Positions 9,904 to 21,960 of a DNA stretch of 64,000 nucleotides are shown here, in pieces. How positions within the stretch are numbered: position 1 is the first letter of the stretch; the number at the start of each line of letters is the position of its first letter. The stretch spans positions 18,228,001 to 18,292,000 of the forward strand of contig OX637293.1 of NCBI GenBank assembly GCA_951799445.1, read 5' to 3'. The translations under genes and the position numbers were made by a program. The notes beneath the pieces were generated by a model. It saw only the letters and a program-made list of their open reading frames with translations. It was not told the DNA's origin and searched no databases. Source of the stretch: Pseudisothecium myosuroides (lineage: Eukaryota > Streptophyta > Bryopsida > Hypnales > Lembophyllaceae).

Positions 9904-12900
9904 ACATATCTTGTATTGTATAATTAGATTTAGTAGGAAGATTTAGTTGTATTGGATGTAATAGTAGTCTAGAGAACTTTCATTTTGCTAGAAATTCAAT
10001 TGCATCATACACTTGCATGATGTATTGGGAGTAGAGAAGGTGAATTAGTCTAAGACAATTTATGACGTGACCTCATGATTAATGAAGTTGTGTAGTGGAA
10101 TTGATCTAGATCTTTTCTTTGGATAATAGTGGTTTGGAGTTTGAAGTTAGGATTTGTTTCCATGTTCACATTTAGCCACACATTTCCACATTGATTATCA
10201 ATGCACAAACCTTATGTTTAATAGAATTTTTATCATCAAATTTTTTAAGGAACTTCATTGCATTTATTGTTGATTTTATCCTCACAAGACTCTAATTTGC
10301 AACATTGGTTATCCTAGAATTGATAGCCTTGTGACGGGTTTTGTTTGATATTTGCATGATTGACATTGTTTATGACCATCTCTTCATTAGTTGAGAAAAC
10401 ATTCTCAAGCAATCTTTGAACAATGTGAAGTCATCATTATGTTTTGAAAATTTGAACAATCAATAAATGTGTCACTTTTCAAACACTTGTTGGAGTCCAA
10501 GGTCATCATTTGTGTTTAAATATTTGAAGATAGAATGCGGACACCAAAGTTACAATTTACGACCCAACCATCAAAAAGAAATATATGGACCAAAATAGTC
10601 ATTTGAATGAAGTCTTCTAAACTGTCACACAAAGAAATGTTGGTCAACTTCTAGTAGAAGTGGGCAATTCATCATCCAAATATCATTTGAAATCAAATTC
10701 CAAATTTGTTCAAATTTACTATTCATAATATGTGACTTCAAGAAATGTCAAAAGTCTTTGTGAACAATACAAGATAAAGATTGCTAAGGAGCCAGTACAA
10801 TTTTCAGTGGATGGTAGTAGGTTTGTTTATTATTGGTTCTAAAAATTCATATTTAACTAATTATGGATACCTAAACAAATTATGGACAAATCCACTTATT
10901 TATTGACCCAAAAATAAGTCCCAAAGCAATTTGAAAAAAATTCAAATGCAAAATTTGAAAAGGAAAAAATACAAAATACACTTGCATAATTTCAAACCTA
11001 ATTGTGTAAAACCAAATATTGACTGCCCCGCCAACACACTTACAAGCATTGACTTCAAAATAATCCATATCCATAATAAATAAGCGGAAGTAAATGTAAT
11101 GTACAACAATCTAATAGAAATAACAAAGTTGGAGCTGATAAGTGGTTTAGACAATATCGACAAATAAGTGGAAGCCGAAATATAAAGAATAAAAATGAAC
11201 CCAATTGAATATAAGTGACCACACAAGAAATCAACATAGCATTTTGAGAATGTAATACCATTGGTATTTTCTTATTTACCAATAGAATGTCTAAGCCCCA
11301 AGTCAATATGGCCGCAGATGAATAAGTGAAAATCAAATGTAAGCGAAAACCATTACTGCCTATCCAAATGATAGCAAGCTATATATTGTCTAGCAGCTGA
11401 CAATTAATGAAATTGATAATCAGATTTGCGCATGCCTAGTCTTAAGTTGATATCATCACATTCTGAACCACAATGAAACGCGACTCAACAATAAATTACA
11501 AATATGCCATATTAAGCAAAGTGATCAAAATGATGCTACTCCAAAACCCTCAAAAATGATTGAAAAACTATGTATCGGCTGGTAGTTGATAGTAGAATTT
11601 GAAAAAGTAGGTGGCCTATCAACTGCTAGCTAGTACTTTTATAGCCAACCTGTAGACAACAAAATTCACTATGAGCTAACAACCGACAACCACTTCAAAC
11701 TTGTTGCTTGAACTTTCTCCATCAACAACAATATCTCATTCACCAATGGCGCTAAATTCCTTGAAACAATTTTTAATAAATCTATGTACAAAGAGATATG
11801 GAATTTAGCATCTAATCCAAGTTGTGTCATATTTTTTGAACCTTTGTGGAATTAATTAGTTACCATTTTTGAAGTTAAAACGCAGAAGTCACTAAAAGCG
11901 TCCACCTCCTAAAATGTGTAAATTGAAGAAAGCTAGATGTATCTTTGTGTCATGATTGCTTTTGGAGAACAATAGCTTTTAGAGCAGACCTTACATGACT
12001 TTTTGGTTGAGTTTATGTGGGTTGAATGGACCATCATAAAAGGGGCTTCGTTGGTGGCACAAGGGGCAAGTAAAGGAGGCCTCATTTAGCCTTGGCTTTG
12101 CTGGATATCTCACTATACTTGGAGCCACTTCTATTTTTAGTTTTTAGTCCATGGTGTATATGTGACTACTCCCCTTCAATCTTCCTAATTGTGACAAGTA
12201 TTGAGCTACAACTCAAAATAGGTGTGGATTGGTGCATGTGGTGTAATTATCAACACTACTAAAGTAACTACATCTAAAATCTTAAAACAAATAAAATTAA
12301 GCATGGTTCCTAGTATTATATTACATTTTTCTTTTGGATTCTTGTTGGTAGTCAAAAGGGCACTCTAGGACACCCTACTTGACTCTGGCCGGGCTGCTCT
12401 TCTAAAGACCCAAAGAGCTGCCCATCATCGTCTACAACAATTGAATAGAATTTGGTCCAACTTTGACAAAATTTGACTCCACTCCCCTATGCTTGCTAGA
12501 AGAGATGGAGACCTAGTTAGATGGATTAAGGAGGGCCCCCCTCCTTGTTTATTCTTCTAGCCTGCTCTGTCTTTTTCTTTGTGTTTGCTCTAATTCTCTT
12601 AATTTGTCCAGCCGTCATTCTTGGTTAATTCTCTAGTTCATTTTTTAATGCAATGGTTTGCCATCTGTTTTTTTTTCTAAACAAAATAAACAAGGGGATT
12701 CTTGATTCTTTTAGAAATCAATGTATTTTTTGGACACTCTACAAATAAACTACGAATTTTCAAATTGCTGAAAATAGGATTTAGGGCAACCAGCCCTAGA
12801 CTTTCATGAATAGTGGAAGTATATTTTAGGCAAGAATCTAGACCGTGTGGCTTTAGAAAGGGGTTGAAATTAGGTGTAGTGACCGTACTTGCACATTGGA

Positions 12901-13866
12901 GATAGATACATATTCATTACCATGAGCGGTATGTCTGTGATGGTGTAGTTTATAGAGATTCCAGACTGCACTATGTGGTATGCACGCAATGAATTGGTGC
13001 ACAACAACTTAGATTTGTTGTGTTTGTAAGCTGTGGAGTACATGACCAACAACCATTCAACATGCATTTGTTTGGACAAAGGTTCTATTTTTTAGTGTGC
13101 ATTCTCAAAGGGCAAGGTACACTTGTGGTATAGAAAGTGTATTGATGTATCCAAGAATGCAGTGCATTCCCATTCCTGCGGTCTGTAGGGCTGTGACTAC
13201 GCGAGGACGAAAGTTGCATTTGAAGTGCAGCTCAATACCATGCTGAATGATTCCAACTCATTAGCTCTATCATAATGTTAATGCAAGAGAGTTTCGCTGT
13301 CGTGGCATGTTTCGATTGGTTAAAGGGAGGCAGATTGAGTCACAAATAATGCTCATTGCTTCCCTTGTGCAAATTTTCAACAAGGTGTGTATGAAGTAGA
13401 AATTTCATTGGTTTGGCAGTGAGAGGAATTTGAGACCAATTTCTACTACTACCAACCGGTATTAACTTAGTGAGTGCAGATCCACCTAGCATAATCTAAA
13501 TGCATGAGACTTTTGTAATTGTGGTACATTTTGACTAGTTAAGCAATCAAAGAAGTCAAACGGCTCAATTCTCTTACATTGCTATTATGTCCGTTAATTG
13601 CAATGTAGGCAAAGTCATCAAAAATAATTGTAGGTCCATACCAACATCCGTGCTCGAGGCTTGGTAGGTTGTAATTGATGATTATTTTTTGATAATTTGG
13701 CCTGCTTTGCTAATACCTAGTCCATTGGGCTACCTTGCAGTATGACTCACTTTGTGATTAACTACCACTAGCAGCCCCATCAATTGAAGGTCCATCACCC
13801 AAGTTGGTCATATATGGCTACCGGGCATTGATTTCAAGAACAAATGTAGCCGTTGTCTTGCATTTC
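9904..13866. repeat. A/C-type 3' block, copy A
   Basis: Nearly identical to 45582-49556, and the first roughly 1 kb and about 10870-11700 also match B and D. It contains no supported gene. Minus-strand open stretches around 10880-11336 recur in all four units but with differing ends, so they may be decayed coding sequence or chance. The B/D-type block differs by an inserted TATTGTACCC element near 10870. Confidence 0.6.
12310..12690 (+). mobile_element. Possible non-LTR retroelement 3' end
   Basis: A segment ending in TTTTTTAATGCAATGGTTTGCC followed by T- and A-rich sequence resembles the 3' end of plant LINE copies. A related TTTAATGCAATG word lies in reverse near 37440. The same fragment is in copy C at about 47995-48375, so it predates that duplication. 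No reverse-transcriptase motif is visible, and the call rests on the 3' end style only. Confidence 0.25.
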
Positions 13867-14922
13867 TTACACGGTAGCCAAACGATAATGTGGTAGAAAC
13901 TCCTCGCATGTGAACTTTCAAATCTCAATTAAATTTTTTATAGTTTTAACCCCTATATGCCCGAGGCACCAAATGTTGGTATCAACAATACGTTCAAGTT
14001 AAATAAGACCTAAGCAACCTGCTATTCTTAATAGTTTATATTTTTGAGGAAATCTTTTTGAAGTCTAGTTTTAGCATCAAAAATCTGATGTTGAAAATGA
14101 TTGATTATGATTTTTCTAGTCAAGATTTTGTGCATGGGTGTCCATTGCAATCTTGACTTTACGTAGTGTTAAGCGCTTTTGGAAATTAGCCTCAAATACA
14201 CTAGATCTTGGAGAAAAAATCACATTAAAAATTCATTGAAAAAAAATTGTAGAGCAGATTTTGAGAAGCCATAAATTGATTGGGGTTATGCATGTGAGGC
14301 CCTTTATTTTCATATTTTCTTTACGACCAACTTTTTAGATTTGACATCTGAAAAAAAGATTGACAGACCTCAAATCACTTTTGCAGCTTTAACACCTTCA
14401 TGATTAAACATTATAATATTTCAATCCATAAGTGACATTGTTGTGTTTTCTTTTCCTATGTCATCTCTAACATGTCTAGTTTGAATTTGTACAGTTACAA
14501 TTCATAAAAAATTGATAAAACTTATCAAAATGTTGGCTTTCTGTTCAATGTAGAGCAAATTCTTAAAAGCTCAAAATTGAAGGCCTTGGGCATTATTTTA
14601 GGGGTTAATCCATTACATCTTTCTCCACCCATCCTAGCCGATTGTTCAGTAGTGTGGCGAGCCTATGACCAACATCGTTGCGACTATCCATCCTACAAAA
14701 CAGAAAACTATCAGCCCTTATAAAGATAAAATGCGAAGTCAAATGAGGGAGTGGAAACTTTGTGCAGTTTAGAACCACAACAGTACTGTAACTCTAAAAT
14801 CAATTGCTGTTGTGTACCCAAATTACAAGCCTTAAGAAGTCAATTAGTTGCCAAGTTCATCAATGTGGAACCCTCATTCCATGGCTTTGGACAAAATAAT
14901 GTTTCTTTTTTCTTTTTTCTTC
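13867..14922. other. Non-duplicated AT-rich spacer
   Basis: Follows the point where the A block diverges from C (C joins the D unit here). No gene, RNA or repeat structure is recognised. Confidence 0.5.
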
Positions 14923-14926
14923 TTAA

Positions 14927-15855
14927 CCCCTAAAGGCCCAGGGTTTTTTTTTGCCAAAAAACACTCAAAACTGCCATTTCTATAGCAAAAAGTTAAGAAA
15001 AATTAGAATTTTTTTTTCACATCTAACCGTAGGATCTTACACCTAATTGGTATGAAAGTGTGTGGAAAAAATTTCAGAATTTTTGACCGCACAGATTGCA
15101 AGATATCTGCGTTTAAAGTGGAAAAAACAAGTTTTTCAGCACATTGTGGGACCAGATTTTTTGACTTTAAACATTTTTAACTTAAAATTTTTGCACTACA
15201 ACGTTTTGAGCTTTAAATCTTTATAGTGGAGAATTGAGTTGAGAGTTTAGGGGAAAAAAAAAATTCAAAAAAACTTTATTATCATTTTTACAAAAATTGT
15301 TAAGTACAAGTAGGTACAAGATAGAAGGAAAATCTAAAATATTCATATATTTTAGATGGAATTAAAATGCACTAATCCCAATGGTGAGATTGTTCTAGCA
15401 AGTAAAGTAAACCATTCCAAAAAAAAAACTTGAAAAATTACAAAATATGCATTCCGAAATGAATCCTACAAGTTATTTTTTTCAAGAGGATGCTCTAACT
15501 GCCCGAAAAACAAGAATGTCCATAACTTCCTCATAACAAATCCAAATGAAATGAATCAAAGCTTTCCAGATAGGCAAAAATATAATCTATGAGAAAGAAA
15601 ACATTAAAAAAAAAAATTCAAATTTTTGTCCCTTTTTTTTTGGCTGCCCGGGCTGCCCCCCGTCCCCTGTTTTGAGCTTATTTGGTCATAACTTTTGTTC
15701 CCGGGCACCGATTGCAAAAAAAATAATATTCCCACAAAGCTTATCAGTTTTTCTATCTCCAAAAAAAATTTCAAAAAATCAGAACACAATTTCAGCCCGT
15801 AGGTACCTGCCCGAAAACACATTTGTCCCTCGAAGGGACAACGGGCTTTTAGGGG
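14927..15855 (+). mobile_element. TTAA-flanked piggyBac-like element, 929 bp
   Basis: The termini are CCCCTAAAGGCCC and GGGCTTTTAGGGG, flanked on both sides by TTAA (14923-14926 and 15856-15859). The family motif CTAACCGTAGGATCTTAC lies near 15023. No transposase frame is present. TTAA duplication with CCC/GGG ends is the established signature of piggyBac-superfamily transposons, so this is a non-autonomous member in good condition. Confidence 0.75.
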
Positions 15856-15916
15856 TTAAGCTACGGATGAAAATTTCACTTCATGCTAGAGCATTCCCTA
15901 TTGAAAGCTGGAAATC

Positions 15917-16162
15917 AACGGTGCTAGTATGTGAGCCCAAGAATGCGAGCTCGTGAGCATTGAGCCTACAATATAGGTACCTATAATATAGATACAATAC
16001 ACTATAGAAGGTGTATGTATCATAAACACCTATAATATGGATATTTGTAACATATATATCCTATAATCATAGACGGTTTCTATAGTATATACACCTATAA
16101 CATAGGTGTGTAGTATTCTAGGCTCATGGGCTCACACTCCTATGCTCACATAATAGCAACCC
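15917..16162 (+). mobile_element. GTGAGC-family MITE M1
   Basis: About 245 bp with ends GGTGCTAGTATGTGAGC and the inverted GCTCACATAATAGCAACC. The 13-bp word AGCTGGAAATCAA occurs just before (about 15906) and just after (about 16163), consistent with a target duplication, although 13 bp is long for known superfamilies. The same element lies inverted at 17951-18191. Confidence 0.6.
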
Positions 16163-16610
16163 TTAGCTGGAAATCAAAGCTAACCAATATGCAAGTTTGA
16201 CCTACTGGGGGCTATTACCCCCCGAGTACGCAACTCCCATATTATATGGCCCTAATTATAATTACTTATGATTCATTTTAATCCAATCTCAAGGTTTATA
16301 ATTTGTTTTAATGTAGAAAAATTCTCTTAGCCCTTTAACAAAGAATCCAAAAATGTACTTATATATATGAAATGATTATTTTTTGAGGACAATAATAGCA
16401 TTAAAAACCTAATTATAATTTTTTTTTCATACATATTAGAAAAAACTCACAATTTATATGAAGAATTGAAACACCTATGCATAGTTTTTAAAATTTTAGA
16501 CAAGAAGTTGTCTCCAATTAAAATTAAGTTTTTATTAAAAAGCCCAAAAAATTGGATAGCTTGTCCCATGATATATGTATTAGACTAAATTGATATTCTA
16601 CAGTTGATAT
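16163..16610. other. Spacer, no gene
   Basis: AT-rich sequence with no feature recognised. Homology to the unit leader resumes at about 16611. Confidence 0.45.
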
Positions 16611-17708
16611 TCTAGTTTCTTGTTTTTTTTAGAAAATGATATATTCAACATTTGACAAATGCATGAACACTACTAGTTTGAATTTCATTTTTTATTCACA
16701 TAAATCTATTTCTTTTGAAAAAGAATTTGAAAACTTTGGCAACCACTCCAAATATTGTTTTCCGTAATCAAGCATTGAATGTATAGTATTCATAATGAAA
16801 TTGGTCATAAACAAAAATTGTTATTAAACAATCAAGGAATTTCGTTGGATGATTGAAAAGTTTCCAGAAAGAAACAACGTCTTGTAGCAATTTACATCTA
16901 AAATATAGACAATGAAGCACTTAGAAATTAAGGATTAAACCCTATAGTTCTAAAGAGCCCACTTTGGGCATTTTGAGAACTTAGGTAGGTTTTTTTGAAT
17001 TCCAATTTTTGAATTTGGGTTGAAATTTGTAGGATAGCTTCTAATCATCATGCTCTACATATAAAGGTTTGTTTTATATCATTCCAAAAAAGATTGTCAA
17101 ACTTATAAAGACCTTTGTGATTTCATTGTCAAAGCAGGCATCTAAAAATACACATGTTTCTAAAATTAAAAAATTTCATTTGATTGTATTGAGGGTCACC
17201 TATACTAATAAAATTATACCATCAAATTTTGACAAATGAGATGAAAGTTATGAGGACTTTTGTTTTACGGGCAATGAGGGAAAAAAACTTAGTTTCATCT
17301 TATGAGTCTTTCTTTGAACTCAATTAGAAGAATTTTCAAATAACTAAAAAGAACATTGATATGTGTTGTTTACTAAATTTTTTTTACCACTAGGATTATC
17401 AAATCTTAATTTCATTCCAAAATCATTTGTCATTTAGGTTTATCTTTCATCATTATCACCTTCCATGTAATAATCTATTTTAAGAAGAATAAGAGATTTT
17501 TTTTCATTAAATTATTTTTTCACATGCTTTCAACCTAATTTCCAACATAGACTAAAATGCACAAGAAATGGGGCACAAATGTTTTTTGTCCTAAAAATAT
17601 TGAAAGATAAAATTTCACCTTTGGAAGGGATAGAAAAACCTAGTTAAAAAATATTACACATTATAATCTGGCACTCTTAAATTTTGGGAAGACATACTTG
17701 AATAAGTC

Positions 17709-17941
17709 AACGATACTAGCGCGTGAGCGCAGAGACATAAACCTACAAGCTTTGAACCTAGTTGTAGGCATGTACCTACAACCATTTGAAGGTGTTTAAA
17801 GCATATATGCCTATAACATAGGTACACTATAATATAGAAAGAGTATAACGTAGGTACCTATAAAATGGACACCTATAACTACAAAAAGTAGCTATAATAT
17901 TACCTCCTAGGCTCATGGGCTCATAGATTCTCTGCTCACAT
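17709..17941. mobile_element. GTGAGC-family MITE, copy B, uninterrupted
   Basis: The undisturbed counterpart of 2626-3155. It starts GATACTAGCGCGTGAGCGC and ends TCTCTGCTCACATGC, with the internal TATAACATAGGTAC words. Direct comparison defines the 287-bp insert in copy A. Confidence 0.55.
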
Positions 17942-17950
17942 GCGAAGATT

Positions 17951-18191
17951 GGTATTATGTGAGCATAGGAGTGTGAGCCTATGAGCCTAGAATACTACAC
18001 ACCTATGTTATAGGTGTATATACTATAGAAACCGTCTATGATAATAGGATATATATGTTACAAATATCTGTATTATAGGTATTTATGATACATGCACCTT
18101 CTATAGTGTATTGTATCTATATTATAGGTACCTATATTGTAGGCTCAATGCTCACAAGCTCGCATTCTTGGGCTCACATACTAGCACCGTT
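17951..18191 (-). mobile_element. GTGAGC-family MITE M2 (inverted copy of M1)
   Basis: Reads GGTATTATGTGAGC to GGGCTCACATACTAGCACC, the reverse complement of 15917-16162 over about 240 bp with few differences. It follows the leader MITE at 17709-17941 directly, and adjoining leader sequence present in A is missing. Confidence 0.65.
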
Positions 18192-18407
18192 GTGGCCTCG
18201 CTTTGCTTGTGAGTATGTTGAAGCTTGTTTTGGCCTCTAAACATCAAAGAACTTTAGGAGTTAAAGGCCAAGGCTCAATGGTTATGTTACTTGTGGACAT
18301 ATAGACAAAAATTTCAAAATAAAAGAGATGGAGGGTTGAATATTTCATGTTAGTGTTAATACATATATTTGACTTTCTAGAAAAAGATTCAATCCTATTA
18401 GTCACTT

Positions 18408-18638
18408 TTAATTCCCATCAATTTGCATTGCCATTTCAATGTGTTTTTGTTTACAAGCATGATTTTTGAGGCAATGATTTTTTTTGTTTCTCAACATTTT
18501 TCCACTAGGCTCTATTTCACTTGTCCAATATTCAAATCCAAATTTTATTGTGTCTATTTCTAGACGTATTGTCTCTACACTTCCAAAAATAGTAATCACA
18601 TGATCTGCTTTTATACCAATCAAAAGATAGAAATACAT
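18408..18638 (-). pseudogene. Conserved 76-codon minus-strand fragment, copy B
   Basis: In-frame counterpart of 3438-3668, with the same length and stop position and about eight substitutions. Product unknown. It is listed because two copies keep the frame, while copy C has lost it through an 82-bp duplication. Confidence 0.35.
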
Positions 18639-18699
18639 TTAGAGAGTCATTTCAAGTGTTGCATTGATGATGTTGTGAGTGATACACCCTATAAAGCAA

Positions 18700-18900
18700 T
18701 TTGCCGTGTGCAACGCACATTGCGGTGTGCCCATCAAGCTATGCCTTAATCTTGGCTTGTTTTCACATCAAAGGGGAAGCTTAGAACAAAATGGAAAACC
18801 CAAGACAATCAACAAAACTTTTGGAATACCGTAGCCAATACTGTATCCAGTAGTGATGAAGATCAATAATCGGAAGAAGACAATGCTTTTTATTAGTAAC
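18700..18900 (+). pseudogene. Coding-like remnant with SSSDEDQ motif, copy B
   Basis: One frame reads through FGIP and then, after a shift, VANTVSSSDEDQ with a stop and an acidic run. The block recurs at 39743-39930 and 55690-55845. In D it is open as part of a 132-codon frame. The Ser-Asp-Glu-Asp wording is kept in all three copies. Family not recognised. Confidence 0.3.
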
Positions 18901-19201
18901 AGGTTTACATTTAGAGTGTCCCTCCAAACCTCTAGACCTTTGTAGAGAGTAGGCAAATGAACTCACATGACCAAGGACACCAGAAGGGGGCAGTCACGGC
19001 CTCAGCTCGTTGCTCTCGGCACTTCCTTTCAGTTGAAAAACAGCACCAAGAGAATCAATTCAGCTTGCAAGGTCCACATCAGTCTGGCGGGTGACATGAG
19101 CAAATATGCAGAAAAGTTACGCGACTAACACGATTCTGAAGTAACAAAATCAAGAATGTGGAAGGAGGAAAAGAGCTTTGCTGAGTTTGCCCCAGTTTGC
19201 A

Positions 19202-20200
19202 ATGGTGTGTCTGCTCCTCTTTTTCATGAGCGTCTCAGTTGGGGCGACTCCTGAGGAAGGGAACTACGCTGATTTGATAAAATCCTGTCTTCGGTTTGCT
19301 CTTTTTCTTCAGTTTTCACAACAGGTTACTTTACGAGGAAACCGAACTCATATTTGTGTCTTGTCTTGATTGAATTCTTCAAGACCTGTTCTCTTGAATT
19401 GGAGAAACAATATGATCCATTCAGGAGGGGAGCTGACGCTGCTGGCTCGTTTGACCCCTGCGGGAGTGAAGCCAAGTAATTTCGTGTTTCATGCGACAAC
19501 AGAGGATATGTTCAACGATTGTGAGACCTCGTTTTCAAACCCCTAAACAAATGAATAGATCAATATGCTTCAACATTCGTTCTGTAACAATTTCGAAATT
19601 TCAGAAACGCCAATTTTAATTGCACTTGCATATCTATTGACAAAGACGAGCAAACATGGTGCATGGACGACAGGCAGTTTAATGGACTTCATCAATGTTC
19701 TCTTGCTCATTTGTGACTCACTGGTGTTTCCGTTTCAAAGATCTGGACAGTTTGGGATTATCAGGGACATTGGCAGCTGAACTAGGACTGTTCTCAAAGC
19801 TTAAAACTCTGTGAGTGATCTTTCTTGAGTCTTAATCATATACCCCCGAGATTGGAACTAATTGCTGAAATTGTTCTCGTTCAATTTTATACTCCATGTA
19901 TATTCTCTATCAAGCCCGCAGCCAAACACTGTATGTAAATGGTGTCTAACGAGACTGGGAATGAGGCGAGGGGTTTCCTTTTCTGTCAAAGCTCTGACTT
20001 CGAGTATTCAATGTGAAATCGATGCTCCCTTCAGCAAAATATTAGGCCAAATTAAATTGTACATGAACATGATGAGAAGAGTTTTGCACTATTGTGGCAG
20101 GAGTCTGCACAACAACTCCTTCAGCAGAACTATACCTCAAGACAACGTTCCGTTGGTTTCTGTAATAGCGTCTGATATAGTCTTTGCATATTGTTTTTCT
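19202..20200 (+). pseudogene. LRR receptor-like kinase ectodomain remnant, copy B
   Basis: The signal-peptide exon starts at about 19202 with a one-base loss after ATGG relative to C. The LRRNT exon (about 19384-19520) has a 10-nt deletion where C has GCGAGTTGGG, and TGG has become TAA. The LRR1 exon (19739-19810, 72 nt) keeps DLDSLGLSGTLAAELG-like wording, but its acceptor CAG is now CAA. The LRR2 exon starts at 20101 (LHNNSFSRTIPQ). These lesions make it a pseudogene. The exon order is the same as in copy C. Confidence 0.7.
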
Positions 20201-20257
20201 CTGGCCAAAATCAAAAACAAAACGCAGTACGTCAAATTATCGTGTGGTCCTAATTAA

Positions 20258-21391
20258 TAGATAGATCTTACAGCCAAGCAGCTGCAACCATACACAATTC
20301 TGGTCCATACAAGCTACAGAAAATGAAAAAAGCAAGAAAGTAAGCACATGCGTATCTCTGCAAATGACCAACTGAAACTGACGTTCAAACCCATGCTGTA
20401 ACAGAAAAAACAAACCACGTAACCAACCGATATTGCTTCAACAGACTAGGATACACTTCCCGCAACCACCTCTTGCCTCGCCTGGCCCAAGAACACGGAA
20501 CCAAACGCAAGGGCGACAACAAGCTCCGCCATTCCGTTCACATATCGGTGCCGTCGGTGCCGACGACGTGAAGATTAAACACTCCACACTCAGCGTTGGC
20601 CCACTAATAACCTAAACCCGCACGAAAATCCTACCTGAATGACCGAATTCCAAGAAAAAGAAGAAACCCTTCCGCAAGACGCCAGAGTTCACAAATACAG
20701 AGCTCCACTGTGCGATATATCCAATTCAAAAGCTTCACTGGCAATCACACGATCGATACATGGGGAACTTGACCCAACTGCACAACAACATAACATCAAT
20801 TCAACATTAAAAGACCTTCAATTTCTCCGTCAGATTCTAATCTCAACGTTGGCAAGCATCATATGCTTGAGAATGATCCACTAGACAGAACGACTCTAAG
20901 GAAGGATACAGACAACCAGCAACCACATAATGCAGTGAAACAACAAAGCGTATGCTTAGAATAGCAAAGCCTGGCCATAGAAGAGGAGAGAAGGAAAACT
21001 CGAATTCAATGGTCCACAGTGGGACAGTGATATTATGGAGGAAGTTTCGATCTACAGTATCACAACTGAATGGACCCAAACTGTAGGTTCAAGAATGGTA
21101 GGCTAGCGTGATCAAACGGTTCGTGTGTAAGACCAACACAAAATTCCAGCAAAATCGAGCTCACAGGTCCATATTCCACAATGGAACAGAAAAAAAGAAC
21201 TCCACCGACAATCCTCTTCATACAAAAGCAATGCAACTCTTTTTTAGAAGACTGAAAGCAAATGCAAATCTACACCACAACAAGTGGCCCAAGCTGGAAT
21301 GTTCAATGCGACAGAGTGATTTATAAAACCACGGAGTGAATTGTCCTCCTATGATCAGCCTTCTCCTTTCTTCAACTATTACAAAGTCCCA
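20258..21391. other. Inter-remnant region B, partly identical to C
   Basis: No gene recognised. About 370 bp (20521-20890) is identical to about 41300-41682, which makes the chance open frame 20639-20884 the same in both. It also contains the first copy of an intra-unit direct repeat (21140-21460; second copy 22680-23032). Confidence 0.5.
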
Positions 21392-21460
21392 TTACAAAAC
21401 ACAAGATGGTGACCTGGAGCACTTGGAAGGTGCCCTCAACAGCTTGGATACGGGGTGACC
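21140..21460. repeat. Intra-unit direct repeat, left copy
   Basis: Matches 22680-23032 at high identity, including ATGATCAGCCTTCTCCTTTC and CAACAGCTTGGATACGGGGT. The two copies flank the RWD and unidentified minus-strand remnants, as if an inserted block duplicated its border. A and C have a single copy. Confidence 0.65.
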
Positions 21461-21616
21461 TGGATGTTCTTCCCACCAACCTTCAGGGTCTGAGATGAGA
21501 TATCCTCCCTTCTTCTTTTCTAACTCTCTTAATTGTCCGACAGTCAGCATTGCAATCTCGGAGATGCAATCGACCAGGTTTGACAACAACCAAGTCATTC
21601 CCATTTCAAACCCCAC
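21392..21616 (-). pseudogene. Unidentified conserved minus-strand fragment, copy B
   Basis: Encodes GMTWLLSNLVDCISEIAML, then QLRELEKKKG up to EEHPG, as in 6414-6845 and 42169-42393. After EEHPG the sequence differs from copy A (deletion), so the C-terminal part ending in LLKMLGF is lost. Product unknown. Confidence 0.4.
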
Positions 21617-21960
21617 AAGCCTTTAACAATTGAGGAAAACTTGAAAGGCCAACAATCACAAACCCTAATCAGGACAGCCTATTTGGTCTATCCAACTTTA
21701 TCACTCAACTCCATTGGGCTTGTGATTTCTGAGGGTCAAAGGAGAGCACCTGGCAGTCTTCGTCTACAGGGTTTGCAAAGCATAGGAAGAAACCAAGAGT
21801 ACATCGAAATTCGTCCTCTAGGACTTCTATAGAACGTACTAGCCAGTAGTTGCAAGCAGTAGGCAAGAATTGGCAAGCTCAAATTGGGTTCAATGTTCAA
21901 TTAAGGTGCAGCTAGCTTCCTGAATGAAGCAAAACTGATTGAAAAGGGAGATTACATTAC

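Larger units (their letters stand above)
16611..18690. repeat. Unit leader repeat, copy B
   Basis: Homologous to 889-3720 and 37385-39720. It lacks the 287-bp insert of A, and carries M2 where A has about 80 bp of unrelated sequence. No gene is supported apart from the minus-strand fragment listed separately. Confidence 0.6.

Noticed and set aside
10880..11336. Hydrophobic minus-strand frames that look membrane-spanning
   Set aside because: All four units have them, but with different ends and internal stops. The AT-rich sequence easily yields Leu/Ile/Phe-rich frames.
9904..13866. LTR retrotransposon explaining the large duplicated blocks
   Set aside because: Direct repeats of the blocks include introns and genes, and no TG...CA LTR ends, primer-binding site or gag-pol motifs were found. 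Segmental duplication fits better.
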